A DNA stretch of 25,727 nt from Chara braunii. Lineage: Eukaryota; Streptophyta; Charophyceae; Charales; Characeae. This document shows positions 1-8,930 of the stretch, piece after piece. The stretch's first letter is position 1, and each line of letters begins with the position of its first letter. The DNA lies in assembly GCA_003427395.1 (NCBI GenBank), contig BFEA01000045.1, positions 199,026 through 224,752 on the forward strand, written 5' to 3'. A program made the translations under genes and the position numbers. Under the pieces are notes generated by a model. That model ran no database searches, had not been told where the DNA came from, and was given only the letters and a program-made list of their open reading frames with translations.

Positions 1-1070
1 TACAGTTTTCTGCATGGCGTAGATCGTTCCTAGCTCGGGAAGCCTTGTTTGTAGGTCGTTGTCTCTTAGATCACTCATACCTTACCACCTATGTCGGAAT
101 ACATCCGATTGCCCCTATTATGGCTTCAAGTTGTCATTACAGGCCTATCCGCTGCCGAGTCTCCGGTCAATCGGCTTACTTAGATGAGTAGTACCTATTA
201 CCGGATCTGTTCTGTGTATCCATAACCTAGTGGGTTTCAGTACGCCCAGGCCCAGCCCGTGTCCCCCCAAATCCCATTTTATTCACCCGTCCTAGGCACT
301 CGGTCCCTTAGTTGTCACCTTAAATCCAATTGCCCTGTTTTCTGTCCTGCACTGTATTGCATCGACTGGTGTTCACAACTATACCCTGTTCGGGTTCAGT
401 AGACGAGTCCGGGCCCAATACANCGCNTATACTGTAGTCGATTGTCTGGACGCGTATTTACAACAGCAGCCAAGGGGTACTTTCTAAAGCTTGCACAGTT
501 GATTTACAAATGCGTTCCCTATTGGATCTTTCAATCCCACAGGCGTCTTCTCCAAAAAAAAAAAAACCAATTGCCCTGCACCGTCCTGTTTGCGCAACGC
601 AAATTTCCTTCTATAGTCAATTCTCTCTTCACGTATTCAGAGCGATGGCCACAGGATACTTCCTAAGTGTTTACACAGGAAATTTAGGAATCTATTCTTT
701 ACTGAATTACCCAATCCCACAGACATCTACCCCAAGACCCATTTGCCATACACAGTCCCATTTCCTCGTCGCGGATTGACAAATATAGCCATAGGGCGTC
801 TTCTAAGTGCTTTCCCGGCTATTGCACAAACCTATTCTCTACTGAATTGCCCAATCCGATAGGCATCCTCCCAGAAGCTATTTGCCCTGCACTGTCCATT
901 CANCGCTAATCGAGTATTTACAACATAGTCCAGCCAACGCTAATCACGTATTTACAGCCATAGCCATGAGGTATTGTCTAANTGCTTCCGCAGTTTGTTT
1001 ACAGATCTATTCTGTACTATTTTACCCGATCCCATAGACTTCCATTTGTCCTACCCCGTTCAGGTAACGC
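1..1070. repeat. Degenerate tandem (satellite-like) repeat, units ~140-170 nt
   Basis: No gene is seen here. Recurring landmarks come in the same order: a TTGCCCTGCAC-like block (near 571, 741, 879 and 1045, with an irregular copy near 330), a TATTTACA block, a TTCTAAGTGCTT block, a CTATTCTnTACTGAATT block and a CCCAATCCCATAG block. The spacing between the last four copies of the first block is about 170, 138 and 166 nt. Units are diverged and have indels, so this is an old array. Four of the window's six single Ns fall in it, as expected from ambiguous calls in repeats. The left end may continue outside the window. Confidence 0.6.
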
Positions 1071-1196
1071 AGACGGGCAGTGTTGTCACCGCGGTGTCTA
1101 GCGAGTCAGCGTAACCATTGTCTATCTCAAGAGCCGTTGGCTCAATACGCAGTGGTGTTTGACTGGGGCTTCGAGGTGGGCCAACAGACGAGAATG

Positions 1197-1209
1197 AGAA
1201 TTGAGGGGT
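1197..1209. repeat. LINE target-site duplication, left copy
   Basis: The 13-mer AGAATTGAGGGGT lies immediately before the LINE sequence and recurs exactly at 2342-2354, right after the A-rich tail. Length and placement are typical of target-primed reverse transcription. Confidence 0.85.
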
Positions 1210-1838
1210 ACTGTACTGTTGGAGGATCTGCAAGGAAAGGAAAGGGACTTTGAGAAACAGTGGACGGTCCTCCATACCCTACCAGATCTGCGGCTATCGA
1301 GCCTCCTTTGGATGCTATCTCTGCTGGTTACGCCTTCGGCAGAGTGGCTTTGCAGCAGAGGGATAGTGCTCCAGATGCTCCTGGCCCTTTGAATTGACCA
1401 GACATCTGTGGTGGGATTGCCCGGCCTCTAAGAGGATCTGGAAATGGTGGGAGGACCATTGGAACAGAATGGGGGGAGTAGGCATAGAATGGGAAGAGCG
1501 TTGGGTTCTGCTGGGTCTGGTACAGGATGAACAGCGGCGGACGAAGGGATGGCCCTATATAGCCCAGGTTTCGAGGGGAGTTATGTGCTCGGTTATCTGG
1601 GCGGATAGAAACCGGTCTAGATTCGAGAGGAGACCGGTCTCGGATCGAGAGATTCAGACAGAAAATAAAGGGAGGTCTGAGAAGAGCGCTGTGGGCAGAT
1701 TGGAGGAAGAAGGCAAAATGCGGAAAAGGCTCTAAGCAGCATCTTTGGTGGTTTCTGCGATCCTGGGCGAAAGGCAATCAACTGGCAGGCGTTCACACTT
1801 CACGAGGGTTGGTAGTCTCTAAGTGGTTGACAGGATGA
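1210..1838 (+). pseudogene. LINE ORF2 C-terminal fragment (zf-RVT region)
   Basis: This is the end of a LINE ORF2 polyprotein, downstream of the RT domain, spread over three frames. Frame 1 (1210-1392) has a hydrophobic stretch with LLWMLSLL and AEWLCSRGIV, resembling the start of the RT zinc-binding region. Frame 2 (about 1376-1735) has the diagnostic motif HLWWDCPASKRIWKWW followed by VIWADRNRSRFE. Frame 3 (about 1660-1838) has ALWADWRKKAK, HLWWFLRSW and VSKWLTG and ends at TGA 1836-1838. Frameshifts lie near 1375 and 1665, and the first zinc-binding cysteines are degraded. No RT or endonuclease domain remains, so the piece cannot be active. The zf-RVT identification rests on motif recognition. 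Confidence 0.8.
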
Positions 1839-2279
1839 ACTAGTGGAGTAGGTTGTTAGGTCCATGAACCAGGGTATCTCGGTTCGAGATGCCGACGGCA
1901 GGAGGTCACACAGGGGTGGTGGGTGGTAGAGTGCCACGGTTTGCTAGGAACTTTGGAGTTCCAACCGGTCATCTTAGGCCGGTGTAGGCCTGTGTACAGT
2001 AGTGTAGGATCTACAGGGAGTTTAGCAGATTCAAGACTTTTCACAGTAGAGGTATAAGTAGACAGGGGGTGTAGGGATACAGCTGGGAGAGAGGGATGTG
2101 TCGTGAGCAGCGTTCCTAGCTAAAGGAAGAGTAATTGGAGAAGTCAGTCTTCTATGAGGTTATGTAGTTATTTCAAGGGAACCCAGCCCTGACGGCTGTA
2201 AGCGAAACCGGCTGATGCTGCGGGATAACTCCGGGTGGAATTGTGAGGTCCCCCGGCCTCCCCTCATCCTTTTGAAATT
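1839..2279 (+). other. LINE 3' UTR
   Basis: This is non-coding sequence between the ORF2 stop and the A-rich tail. No ORF worth keeping and no internal repeat were seen. In LINEs this region carries the signal recognised by the element's own RT, but I cannot point to a specific structure here. Confidence 0.6.
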
Positions 2280-2341
2280 GAAAAAAAAAGAAAAAAAAAA
2301 GAAAAAAAAGAAAGAAAAGAAAAAAAAAGGAAAAAGAAAAA
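2280..2341 (+). repeat. A-rich tail of LINE
   Basis: About 60 nt of runs of A separated by single or double G, immediately followed by the right target-site duplication. It marks the 3' end of the retrotransposed RNA and confirms the plus orientation. Confidence 0.8.
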
Positions 2342-2354
2342 AGAATTGAGGGGT
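2342..2354. repeat. LINE target-site duplication, right copy
   Basis: Exact match of 13 nt to 1197-1209. The empty site before insertion would have read from 1209 directly into 2355. Confidence 0.85.
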
Positions 2355-2380
2355 CAAGTGCAGTGCAGAGAGAGCGCAGT

Positions 2381-2457
2381 GTGTGCGTCCGAGGAATGCG
2401 CACATTGGGACTTCCCTGGGTGTGCGTCCGAGGAATGCGCACGTTGGGACTTCCCTC
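2381..2457. repeat. 39-bp tandem duplication
   Basis: Two head-to-tail copies begin at 2381 and 2420 and differ mainly at one A/G position. Each copy contains the short inverted pair GTGCG / CGCAC, which could form a small hairpin. Confidence 0.85.
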
Positions 2458-2859
2458 CGTCTATGTCACGTCGAGAGGCGAGATTGGGGTGACAGAGACC
2501 TGACGTGGGTGTGGGTACGTTTCTGAGAAGCAGAAGGCGGGATGGGGAGTAGAGTGGGAGGAGGGTGAGTGAGCGAAGGGAAAGAGTGGCGGAAGAGCTG
2601 GGGGATCGAAGACGATCGGCTGCATGACGTGGTTCCCTGGCGAAGTTGACGAATAGGTGAGTTATGCCCGTGAGCTTTGTTGCCCCTTTTCTTCCCTCTT
2701 CTCATGTGGACGATGTTTGTGTGCCTGCGTTTGTTCATTTCAGTGTGCACTGCGTGACATGAGGCACTCGCAAAGCAGGCACAACGGGTGAGGTATAACG
2801 AATTCTTTTCCTGCCAACGTTTTGCGGAGAGCTTTGTCCGTAGGCGAGACGCAGTTGGT
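2458..2859. other. No gene seen; purine-rich intergenic stretch
   Basis: The plus strand is G/A-rich between about 2515 and 2620. The minus-strand ORFs over this part and the next microsatellite are low-complexity by-products. No domain, RNA gene or repeat was recognised. Confidence 0.5.
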
Positions 2860-2890
2860 GCGCGCGCGCGCGAGAGATAGATAGATAGAN

Positions 2891-2976
<86 letters not shown>
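2860..2976. repeat. Compound microsatellite (GC)n-(GATA)n-(GA)n
   Basis: It starts with alternating GC (2860-2872), continues with GATA units (about 2873-2889), has an N at 2890, and then about 43 uninterrupted AG units (2891-2976). The GC part can adopt Z-DNA and the pure purine/pyrimidine GA part can adopt triplex DNA; both are general properties and are not shown here. Confidence 0.95.
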
Positions 2977-2977
<1 letters not shown>

Positions 2978-2979
<2 letters not shown>

Positions 2980-3601
2980 GGGGAGCATCGAAGGATGGTG
3001 AACTTGGGCTTGAAGTACAGAACAGCATTAGCCGCAATGGCTCAAAACAAAGTAAAAAAACCTAGTATTGGCCATTTAGGTGACCTTTTAATTGGTTTTT
3101 CATTTGGAGCTATCGGGGAAAAGCTGTGGAAGGAAGGAAGGAGGTGTTGGTGCTGGGGCAGCAGTCTTGGATGTCCTTTTCCTTGATCAACGGACTCCCT
3201 GATGGAGGAGGGGCCGCTTCTTTTCCCGCGCCTTCGCATTCTGCATCATCTTTCCCGCTCTACATCTTAACTGTCAAGAAGAAAGGAGACTGGGAGCAGG
3301 GGAGGATAGTATTGAAGAGAACATGCGGAGGAAGAGGGCCAATAAGGTATGAGGAGAAGAGGGGAGGAGGATGCGGAAACTGTTTCTTTTTTTGGTTGTG
3401 GAAAGGATTTCTTGAGGTCGATGAGCCGTTCTGATTGATTAGTTGAACTGATCGATTCATTGATGCATTCCTAACGTTCAAGCAGGAGGAAGAGGGGTTG
3501 GGCATTCGAAGGAGGAGTCGTTTTTCCTTGCCTTTCTTGATCATCGACTACCTGTCATTGTAGCAATTTCAATCGATTTACGGTTGGATCGATCAGTGAA
3601 C
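2978..3601. other. No gene seen
   Basis: Short ORFs on both strands show no recognisable domain, no splice-bounded exon structure and a biased, purine-rich composition. The end of this stretch (from about 3570) begins to show the AATCAATC/GATTGATT word that dominates the next 2 kb. Confidence 0.4.
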
Positions 3602-3700
3602 CAATCAATGAGGCAATCAATCCATGCAACCAGTCAATCAATGAGGCAATCAATCTATTTAACTTGTCAATCAATGAGGCAATCAGTCTATTCAATTGTA
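3602..3700. repeat. 33-bp tandem repeat, three copies
   Basis: Copies begin at 3602, 3635 and 3668 with CAATCAATGAGGCAATCA, giving an exact 33-nt period. The last part of each unit is more diverged. Flanking sequence carries further CAATCAAT words. Confidence 0.9.
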
Positions 3701-4160
3701 CAAAATGAATGATCGATCAATCAGTCGTTGCGCAGTTGGGCAGTGGGTGGACTTGTTGCCGGGGCTGGGTGGTGTTGGCGTGCAGATTTGTGTCAGGAAG
3801 AGAATGGGTCGCCGGACTATCAAAGGAACTATGGACCTCGCTGCACTGCTCATCGATTATATGGAATGGCGAGTGCATTCCCAGGTAAAAGGTATAAAGG
3901 AACACTCCTTGTTTCGTTGTCTTTGTCACGTTGGTCAGTGGTTGAGCGCGGCCTTATGGGAGACTGAAAAAGGAGGGCAAGAGATGGTGGCTCCTCCGTC
4001 TAGCTGCTCGGCGTACCGGGTAGGGGGGAGGTTTCACAACGACAAGGGAAGAGAAAAAGTGACGGAACGCGGGGGAGAAAGGAGGGTGGCGCAGATGTGA
4101 GGAGTATGCCGAAAGGGAGGGGTTGGGAACAAGGGGAAGCAGAGGGGAGGAGGAGAAGAT
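3701..4160. other. No gene seen
   Basis: ORFs of 70-134 codons occur on both strands but overlap each other, have no recognisable motif and run into purine-rich DNA. I treat them as chance. The stretch leads into the 318-bp duplication. Confidence 0.4.
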
Positions 4161-4797
4161 CGTGGTGGTAGTTATTTAATGAGGGGACAATGGGGGAAGA
4201 GAGGAGGTGAGGAGGAGTCGGTCCATAGATCTGAGTGTAAGGCATAGCCACGTGGAAGCGTTCGAGACGTGAAGCGGGAGGCTTGCGTTTCGTAGAATAT
4301 TGATTGATTCAACGATCAATCAGTTGATTGAGTGGCTGATCGATTGATTGATCTGTCGAGGATTGATCGCTTGATTGATTGACTGATCGATTACGTAGTC
4401 TATCTAATTGCAATAATCGCTCGTAGGTTCAGCCTCCTGATGAATCGGTCCTCTTCTCCCTCTCTGCGTACGGTTCACCGTGGTGGTCGTTATTAAATGA
4501 GGGGACAATCGGGGAAGAGAGGCGGTGAGGAGGAGTCGGTCCATACATCTGGGTGTAAGGCATAGCCACGTGGAAGCGTTCGAGACGTGAAACGGGAGGC
4601 TTGTGTTTCGTAGAATATTGATTGATTCAACGATCAATCAGTTGATTGAGTGGCTGATTGATTGATTGATCTGTCAATGATTGATCGCTTGATTGATTGA
4701 CTGATCGATTACGTAGTCTTATCTAATTGCAATAATCGCTCGTAGGTGCAGCCTCCTGATGACTCGGTCCTCTTCTCCCTTTCTGCGTACGGTTCAC
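4161..4797. repeat. 318-bp tandem duplication
   Basis: Two adjacent copies, about 4161-4478 and 4479-4797, match along their whole length with roughly 5% differences, mostly transitions, and a few 1-bp indels. Each copy holds a central block of about 120 nt made of GATTGATT/CAATCAAT words in both orientations, flanked by unique sequence. The copies are head-to-tail with no spacer, so unequal exchange or replication slippage fits better than transposition. Confidence 0.93.
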
Positions 4798-5016
4798 CAG
4801 GCAGTTCTCTATTACGATACATACTTATATGTGTTGATTGAGTGTTTCTGTGTGAGTTTTGAAGAATTGACCTGTCGCGGCAAACCTGAGCGTCAACTTT
4901 GAGAAAACGTAGGAGCTCGGATTACTGTATGTACTAAGTGCGTTCGTTATCATATGGTAGACTCTTCAATCATTCATCCATATATCTAGCAATCCATCCA
5001 TTAATCAGTAGACAAA

Positions 5017-5428
5017 GCAGTCGATTGATTGATGATGACATTATCACCTGAAAGTAGCAAATAATCGAAAGCTCTGTTTGTCCCTCTGAAGATGGGATAA
5101 TTGAAGTTAATGATCAATGAACTGGGGAATGAGGCAAATCAACAATTAACAAGTAATCAACCAATTCTTGATTGATTGTTCGCAGAAGGGATTGCTAAAT
5201 CGAATGCTAACGAGGGGAGACGAGCAGTCGATTGATTGATGATGGCATTATCACCTGAAAGTGGCAAATAATCGAAAGCTCTGCTGCTCCATCTGAAAAT
5301 GGAATAATTGAAACTAATGATCAATTAACTGGGGAATGAGGCAAATCAAGAATTAACAATTAATCAACCAATTCTTGACTGATTGTTAGCAGAAGGGATT
5401 GCTAAATCCAATGCTAACGAGGGGAGAG
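5017..5428. repeat. 207-bp tandem duplication
   Basis: Two adjacent copies begin at 5017 and 5224 with GCAGTCGATTGATTGATGAT and end with GCTAACGAGGGGAGA. They differ at roughly 7-9% of positions. No coding potential is shared between the copies. The GATTGATT word is again present. Confidence 0.92.
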
Positions 5429-5688
5429 AATCATTGGAAAATAGTAGACAAAGGGAAGACGATTCAAGAGAGAAGGTGAAGAGAGAGAAGCCAAGAGTGC
5501 TGTGAACACTGAAGTCCTTTCCCCCCCCTTTTTTAAGTGTGTGGAATCTTTGTCTTCGAGTGCTCTTTTGATAAACTAGCAGCCGTTCGAGTTTCGTCGT
5601 CTTCTTCATTTCTAGACTTTCATCAACCAACTTCAATACATATTACCCCGCCAAACGACAGAGGGAACTTCCGCTTGAGCGTGCTGAC

Positions 5689-6100
5689 GTGGGTTTATGT
5701 TCCCCTGCCTCACGAAATTTGGTGTTGCGGCCGTACCCCTCACTTTTCTCATGCCGTGCCAGTCTTTAAAAATCATTAGACCACCCACTAACATATAAAA
5801 TCGTTAATTTGAAAATAGCAAAGAATTTTCTCCCCATGAGCGCAATTACAACTTGGGTTTATGCTCCAACGCCTCAGCAATTTTGCAGTTGCTGTCGTAC
5901 ATATCGCGCCTTTTCATGCGGCGCCATTCTTAGAAAAACAAAAATACCGAAATGTAGTATAAATTGTTTTGAAAATGACAAAGGGCGACATCCTCATGAA
6001 TGCACTTTCGTGGGTTAATTCTCTCATGTCTTCAGCGGATTTGCTAGTGCCCCCGTACTACCCATCACGTTTTCATACAACAAGAAAGACGGCACAGATT
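5689..6100. repeat. Degenerate ~160-bp tandem repeat, 2-3 units
   Basis: Landmarks recur in order. TGGGTTTATG is at about 5690 and 5854, with a weaker TGGGTTAATT at 6011. A TTTTCATGC-like block follows in each unit, then TTGAAAATAGCAAAG (about 5810) and TTGAAAATGACAAAG (about 5966). Unit spacing is about 164 and 157 nt. Copies are strongly diverged, unlike the fresher duplications to the left. Confidence 0.65.
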
Positions 6101-6164
6101 CTGCGCCCCCTCCTCCCGCTCCCCCCCCTCCCCCCCGCCCCGCCCGCGGCCCCCCCAACAGCAA

Positions 6165-6210
6165 AGATTTTGGGGTTATATTACAGGTTCTCTGGGATAC
6201 CCCAAAATCT
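6165..6210. repeat. 12-bp perfect inverted repeat (hairpin)
   Basis: AGATTTTGGGGT at 6165-6176 is the exact reverse complement of 6199-6210, with a 22-nt loop. It follows a C-rich tract (6110-6157). No U-run follows, and I cannot say whether it is transcribed. Confidence 0.8.
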
Positions 6211-7772
6211 GTGCTTTCCATGGGGCTTGGGTTAAGTCGAAAGGAGACCTCCTAAACTTCTCTACCACTCCGCTCCATTTCCTTTCTTTGTTTTCCCCCT
6301 TTTGTAGTATCCTTTGTCATCTCCTCCTCCTCTCCCCCGTTCTCTATGCTCTTCCTCCCTCCTTACGCTCTTGGCCCGTTGCTCTTCCTCCCGCTCCTCC
6401 TCCTCCTCCTGTCCCTCGTACCTCCTCCAGGTCATTTCCCCTCTCACACAAACGCAGCACACTTTTGAAAAAATCTACGGCTCGCGATGCCAAGAATGCC
6501 TGCGGCAAGACGAGGAGGGGCTGGAGGAGTGGGGAGAGGGATGGGAGAGATCGAGGGGAGGACGCACAGACGCCGTGAGCACGCGCACACGTTCTCTCTC
6601 ACACGCACTTATATACACAAGACTCTTTATCATCGACGCATCGAGCAACCTCATAACCGTTTGGCAAGGTGAACACTGAGAGCTCAAAAGTGTTAAAGGG
6701 GTGATTTTTCTGAGTCGCGCATTGTGCGCGTGCATATGTGTCCGAAGCGAAGGGAGATCGGAAGGCCATGAAAGAGGAAGAGGACCATCAGAAGGGAAGA
6801 GAGGAGAGGAGACGGAGGAGGACAAAAAATTGAAGAACAATAGCTCTATGTGTGTGCCTCGCTCTTCACCTTCCTTTCTCAGGCACTTTTCCCCCTCGCT
6901 CCCACTTCTCCCTGCCCCACGGCCCCGCTCCTCCGCCCCGCCTTCCCCCGTCCTCCCGCCCATCCTTTCCTCTCTCTGCCGCTTTTTGCCATTTCGCCTA
7001 GTTTTTCCCCCTCGTCAGTATCTTCTTGCCGTTCCGCCGGCTCCTTGCCCCTTCTCTGCCCGCTTCTACCATCCTCCCACACTCCTTTCCCCCTTGCTGT
7101 CTGTTGCCCCCTGGCCCCCTCTCTTGGCTCGGCGTTCATTCCTGCTCCTCGCTCGTTGATTCCAAATTCGCACACTCCTTCCCTCCCCCTCGCGCGCCTT
7201 TCTATGCGTACACCAACTTTTCGCTGGAAATTACCGCTGTTGATCCCGCTCTCCCTGCTACCACTCCATTACTTCCTCCCAATCCCACCCTTCCTCGTCT
7301 TCCCGCCAGACCTCCTGCTCGCCTTCCTCCTCAGACGTACACAGAACCACCCCCCGCGCAATAGCCGGGATCAGACGAGAGGTGTGTGCCCCCTGGCCGG
7401 TGAACCGGTCTGCTGGGAGTAAGTTTGTCCAACAATCGTTTTGTTTTTACCCGAAAACTTGGTCAATACTTTTTTTTTCTTTTGGTAAAGAATCTTCCTA
7501 AGGATTGGCGCAATCGTAGGGGGAAAAAAAGAGAGAAGCGTCCTTGGGAACGATACAGAGAAGAAAAGATTAGCATGGTCCCTGCGCATCCAACGGATGG
7601 CACGCGCAATTGAGAAATGGTCCCATGGACAATACGAATTAGCGCAATATCTGCGGCCTTGGACTGTGCGGTAGCCTGGACCCCTCGTTGAGAGGTGCAT
7701 ACCTTTGAGGGGCCTGCAGAGGACAGTCCTCTGGCACACAGCGTCGTGCGACGATTCTCCCCAAAGTATTGG
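6211..7772. other. C/T-rich low-complexity DNA, no gene seen
   Basis: From about 6240 to 6450 and 6860 to 7340 the plus strand is dominated by CCT, CTC and CCC words, so it produces long but compositionally trivial ORFs rich in Ser/Pro/Leu on one strand and Arg/Gly/Glu on the other. Between 7370 and 7770 the composition is more balanced. A 158-codon minus ORF there has no recognisable domain and overlaps the 62-bp duplication. I see no RNA gene. Confidence 0.5.
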
Positions 7773-7896
7773 CGTACGTGCCCAAATGTCGTCGGTATTC
7801 TGCAACTCAGTTTTGGCGTTACTATCGGCTACTTCGTACGTGCCCAAATGTCGTCGGTATTCTGCAACTCAGTTTTGGCGTTACTATCGGCTACTT
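7773..7896. repeat. Perfect 62-bp tandem duplication
   Basis: Copies 7773-7834 and 7835-7896 are identical over 62 nt. No mismatch was seen, so the event is recent compared with the other duplications. 62 is not a multiple of 3, which argues against selection as coding sequence. Confidence 0.95.
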
Positions 7897-7965
7897 CTCA
7901 CCATTCACACCTGTCACGGATAGGTGTTCGTTATTTCCTTTCTCGTCCTCCGCTAGTTCTGAGTC

Positions 7966-7992
7966 ATGCCCAAATCTGAGGCAAACGCAGAG
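7966..7992 (+). other. Possible host first-exon fragment (weak)
   Basis: An ATG opens nine sense codons (MPKSEANAE) that end exactly at a strong donor-like sequence, GAG|GTAAGG. Only position and splice context support it. I found no clean acceptor in matching phase before 8334. It could be chance. Confidence 0.12.
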
Positions 7993-8040
7993 GTAAGGAA
8001 GAGAAACGGGACGACGCACCATATTGTTTCCAGTAACAAG

Positions 8041-8222
8041 AGAGTGAGTGAGTGGGTTAGTGAGCGAGTGAGCGAGTGAGGAAGGGAGGGAGAGGGAAAA
8101 AAGGGGAGGGAGGGGAGGGAGGGAAGGATAGGGAAAGGGGGAGGGAGAGGGAGAGAGAGGGAGCGCGGGACAGGGAGAGAGAGGGAGGGAGGGACAAGGA
8201 GAGGGACAAGGGGGAACAGGAA
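8041..8222. repeat. G-rich low-complexity tract (GAGT then GGGA words)
   Basis: About 40 nt of GTGAGTGA-type words are followed by about 140 nt of GGGA/GGGAG words with many runs of three or more G. Several windows satisfy the usual four-G-run quadruplex pattern on the plus strand. No coding content. Confidence 0.8.
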
Positions 8223-8333
8223 CAGAATTAGACTCGATGAACGAGGTAAAAAGTCACTACAAACTGCATCGACAGCTCCAGAATGCAGTTGCTTCAGCCT
8301 CTCTCTAAAGGCGTGCTCGTGTAATCTCATCTC

Positions 8334-8450
8334 ATGACGTTGAAAAGATTAGCATTGAAAGAGGAAGAGGAGGTCAGCGAGGAACTCAAGGCACACGATC
8401 TGTTCAAGCGCACTGACAGATTAAAGGGGTACTTTGTGTTTCGAATATGA
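8334..8450 (+). other. Small ORF or possible host exon (38 codons)
   Basis: ATG 8334 to TGA 8448 encodes 38 residues rich in Lys/Glu/Leu (it contains LKEEEEVSEELKAHD), which looks like a charged helix and unlike the surrounding low-complexity DNA. It may be part of an exon, because GT at about 8429 could serve as a donor. No family is recognised. Alternatives are chance or a gene relic. Confidence 0.2.
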
Positions 8451-8652
8451 TTATCTGTGCGCATGGATGGCATTTCTGAACGAAAAGGCGACTTTTTTGG
8501 TTATCGTTCCGTTTGTTGCAGGTTGATTTACTGCTGTTAATGAATCCATGTCCAGGCACCAACGGAACGGGAGAATAGATGCGACGTAATCCCTCCATTT
8601 CACGTCTCTGAAGAAAGGCTTTTTTTTTTTGGTTTTAATATCTATATATAAG

Positions 8653-8720
8653 GTAAAATGGAGATCCCTGAGACCGACGACTCAACATGCGAGCCTCTCA
8701 AGGAATTGGAAAAACTGCAG
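8653..8720 (+). other. Possible host exon with splice signals
   Basis: A long T-rich tract and TATATATAAG precede position 8653, as at an acceptor, and CTGCAG|GTTCGT at 8720/8721 resembles a donor. The 68 nt between holds an open frame from ATG 8658 (MEIPETDDSTCEPLKELEKL...), with ordinary composition. If real, the outer retrotransposon lies in the following intron. There is no homology evidence. Confidence 0.22.
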
Positions 8721-8764
8721 GTTCGTTTCTGCCCAGCACCCCCAGCATCTATTTCACCCTTTGT

Positions 8765-8930
8765 ACCCTCCCTGTCCCTGTCCCTCTCCCTCTCCCTCTC
8801 CCTTCCCCTCTCCCCCGTCCCTGTCCCTGTCCCTCTCCCTCTCCCTCTCCCTCTCCCTCTCCCTGTCCCTGTCCCTCTCCCTCTCCCTTCCCCTCTCCCC
8901 CCCCTCCCTGTCCCTGTCCCTGTCCATGTC
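8765..8930. repeat. Hexamer minisatellite (CCCTGT)n/(CCCTCT)n
   Basis: About 165 nt are built from CCCTGT and CCCTCT hexamers with C-run interruptions. A higher-order block (CCCTGT units, CCCTCT units, then CCCTTCCCCTCTCCCCC) appears twice, ending near 8815 and 8905. The complementary strand is G-rich. The outer LTR starts seven bases after it. Confidence 0.9.

Larger units (their letters stand above)
1210..2341 (+). mobile_element. 5'-truncated LINE (non-LTR retrotransposon)
   Basis: The insertion consists of the last part of ORF2 (1210-1838), a 3' UTR of about 440 nt (1839-2279) and an A-rich tail with interspersed G (2280-2341). Identical 13-bp duplications flank it. The ORF2 reading frame is open from the first base after the left duplication, which independently supports the 5' truncation point. 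Known family behaviour is that incomplete reverse transcription leaves only the 3' end of the element. Zinc-binding region plus poly(A) tail suggests an L1-type plant LINE, but the clade is not certain because the RT core is missing. Confidence 0.85.

Noticed and set aside
1210-2341. SINE or processed pseudogene instead of LINE
   Set aside because: The insert encodes recognisable ORF2 zinc-binding motifs in its 5' half; no Pol III boxes were seen at its start.
2735-3037. Minus-strand ORF with long Ser-Leu repeat
   Set aside because: It is only the translation of the (GA)n microsatellite.
2995-3434. Plus-strand ORFs after the GA repeat as a possible gene
   Set aside because: No domain, no supporting splice structure, purine-rich bias; the first lines look more natural but end within 60 codons.
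3602-5428. CRISPR-like repeat arrays
   Set aside because: Tandem copies directly abut without unique spacers of constant length, and the context is eukaryotic.
6475-7422. Long ORFs on both strands (up to 190 codons)
   Set aside because: They come from C/T-rich low-complexity DNA lacking stops; Ser/Pro/Leu on one strand and Arg/Gly/Glu on the other, with no motif.
7371-7847. 158-codon minus-strand ORF
   Set aside because: No recognisable domain, mixed low-complexity residues, and it crosses the perfect 62-bp duplication, which changes frame between copies.
8765-8930. Telomere-like array
   Set aside because: Units are CCCTGT/CCCTCT, not the plant CCCTAAA or related telomere units.
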